DNA from: Caldisericaceae bacterium
Lineage (GTDB): Bacteria > Calditrichota > Calditrichia > Calditrichales > Calditrichaceae
Direction of reading: 5' to 3'
NCBI GenBank assembly: GCA_021160885.1
Contig: JAGHBR010000116.1
Coordinates: 1-14,683 of the forward strand
DNA: 14,683 nucleotides
A program made the translations under genes and the position numbers. Below are positions 14,401-14,683 of the stretch, piece after piece. A model generated the notes under the pieces. That model was not told the origin of the DNA. It was given only the letters and a program-made list of their open reading frames with translations, and ran no database searches. Each line of letters begins with the position of its first letter. Position 1 is the first letter of the stretch.

Positions 14401-14683
14401 AACGATCTTCATCTCACTGAAGCACCTGACTTGAAAACCGGAAGTTGACATTTAGTTTAATTAAGAATTAAGGGCTCAGGGTGTAAGAGTAAATGGTATC
14501 GGGCGCTTCAGGGTACACTGAGTGCTTGTTTTGAGAATCTAATAAAATAGAAAGCTTTGAAAAAATCATAAAACATGAATAATCTTTAATAATTTTTGCA
14601 CTTTGGTTTAGTTTTTAACTCACCCCCTTACCAAGGCTATCTTACGTATTTTCAACTCATTAAGTCCCCCTCTCTTTAATAAA

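Noticed and set aside
14468..14569. Minus-strand frame of 33 codons beginning MIFSKLSILLDS after the M14 peptidase gene.
   Set aside because: No ribosome binding site and no recognisable motif. It looks partly protein-like near its end (SVYPEAPDTIYSYTLSP) but is too short to support. The rest of 14401-14683 also shows no feature I can support.

Overview
The window looks like chromosomal DNA from a thermophilic or anaerobic member of the FCB group, most plausibly Calditrichota (Caldithrix-like). Three observations support this. A large exported protein ends in a type IX secretion-like C-terminal domain with the NYPNPFNP motif common in Calditrichota and Ignavibacteria. The coding DNA is moderately AT-rich. 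Most genes have strong Shine-Dalgarno sequences, unlike typical Bacteroidota. The species assignment is inference.

Region 1 (1-3809, + strand) is a housekeeping block: rho, rpmE, an intrinsic terminator, a DUF1385 membrane protein and prfA. It handles transcription termination, ribosome structure and translation termination. rho-rpmE-DUF1385-prfA is a widespread order; prmC, the usual partner of prfA, is absent. Region 2 (3886-5967) has a two-gene minus-strand operon of small membrane proteins (DUF2085 and an unrecognised one, overlapping by 4 bp), divergent from queG, which makes the last enzyme of queuosine biosynthesis.

Region 3 (5968-10002) is accessory and partly decayed. It holds a broken minus-strand gene of unknown family, a complete TonB-dependent receptor with a perfect 12-bp hairpin in its leader, and a degraded membrane gene with traces of a C-terminal YHS-like metal-binding segment. 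After these come a minus-strand terminator, a GC-rich structured island with a remnant coding frame, and a CRISPR-like unit of two identical 30-bp repeats around one 36-bp spacer. No cas genes are present.

Region 4 (10003-14683) has a 1117-residue exported beta-propeller protein with eleven Asp-box (BNR) repeats and a T9SS-type sorting domain. Divergent from it is a membrane-anchored M14 carboxypeptidase of the MpaA type. The 225-bp gap between them carries a perfect FNR-type palindrome (TTGAT-N4-ATCAA). The last 280 bases show no convincing gene.

I see no clearly new multi-gene system. The best leads are the FNR-type site, the mini-CRISPR, the hairpin-led TonB receptor beside a broken metal-site gene, and the GC-rich island.
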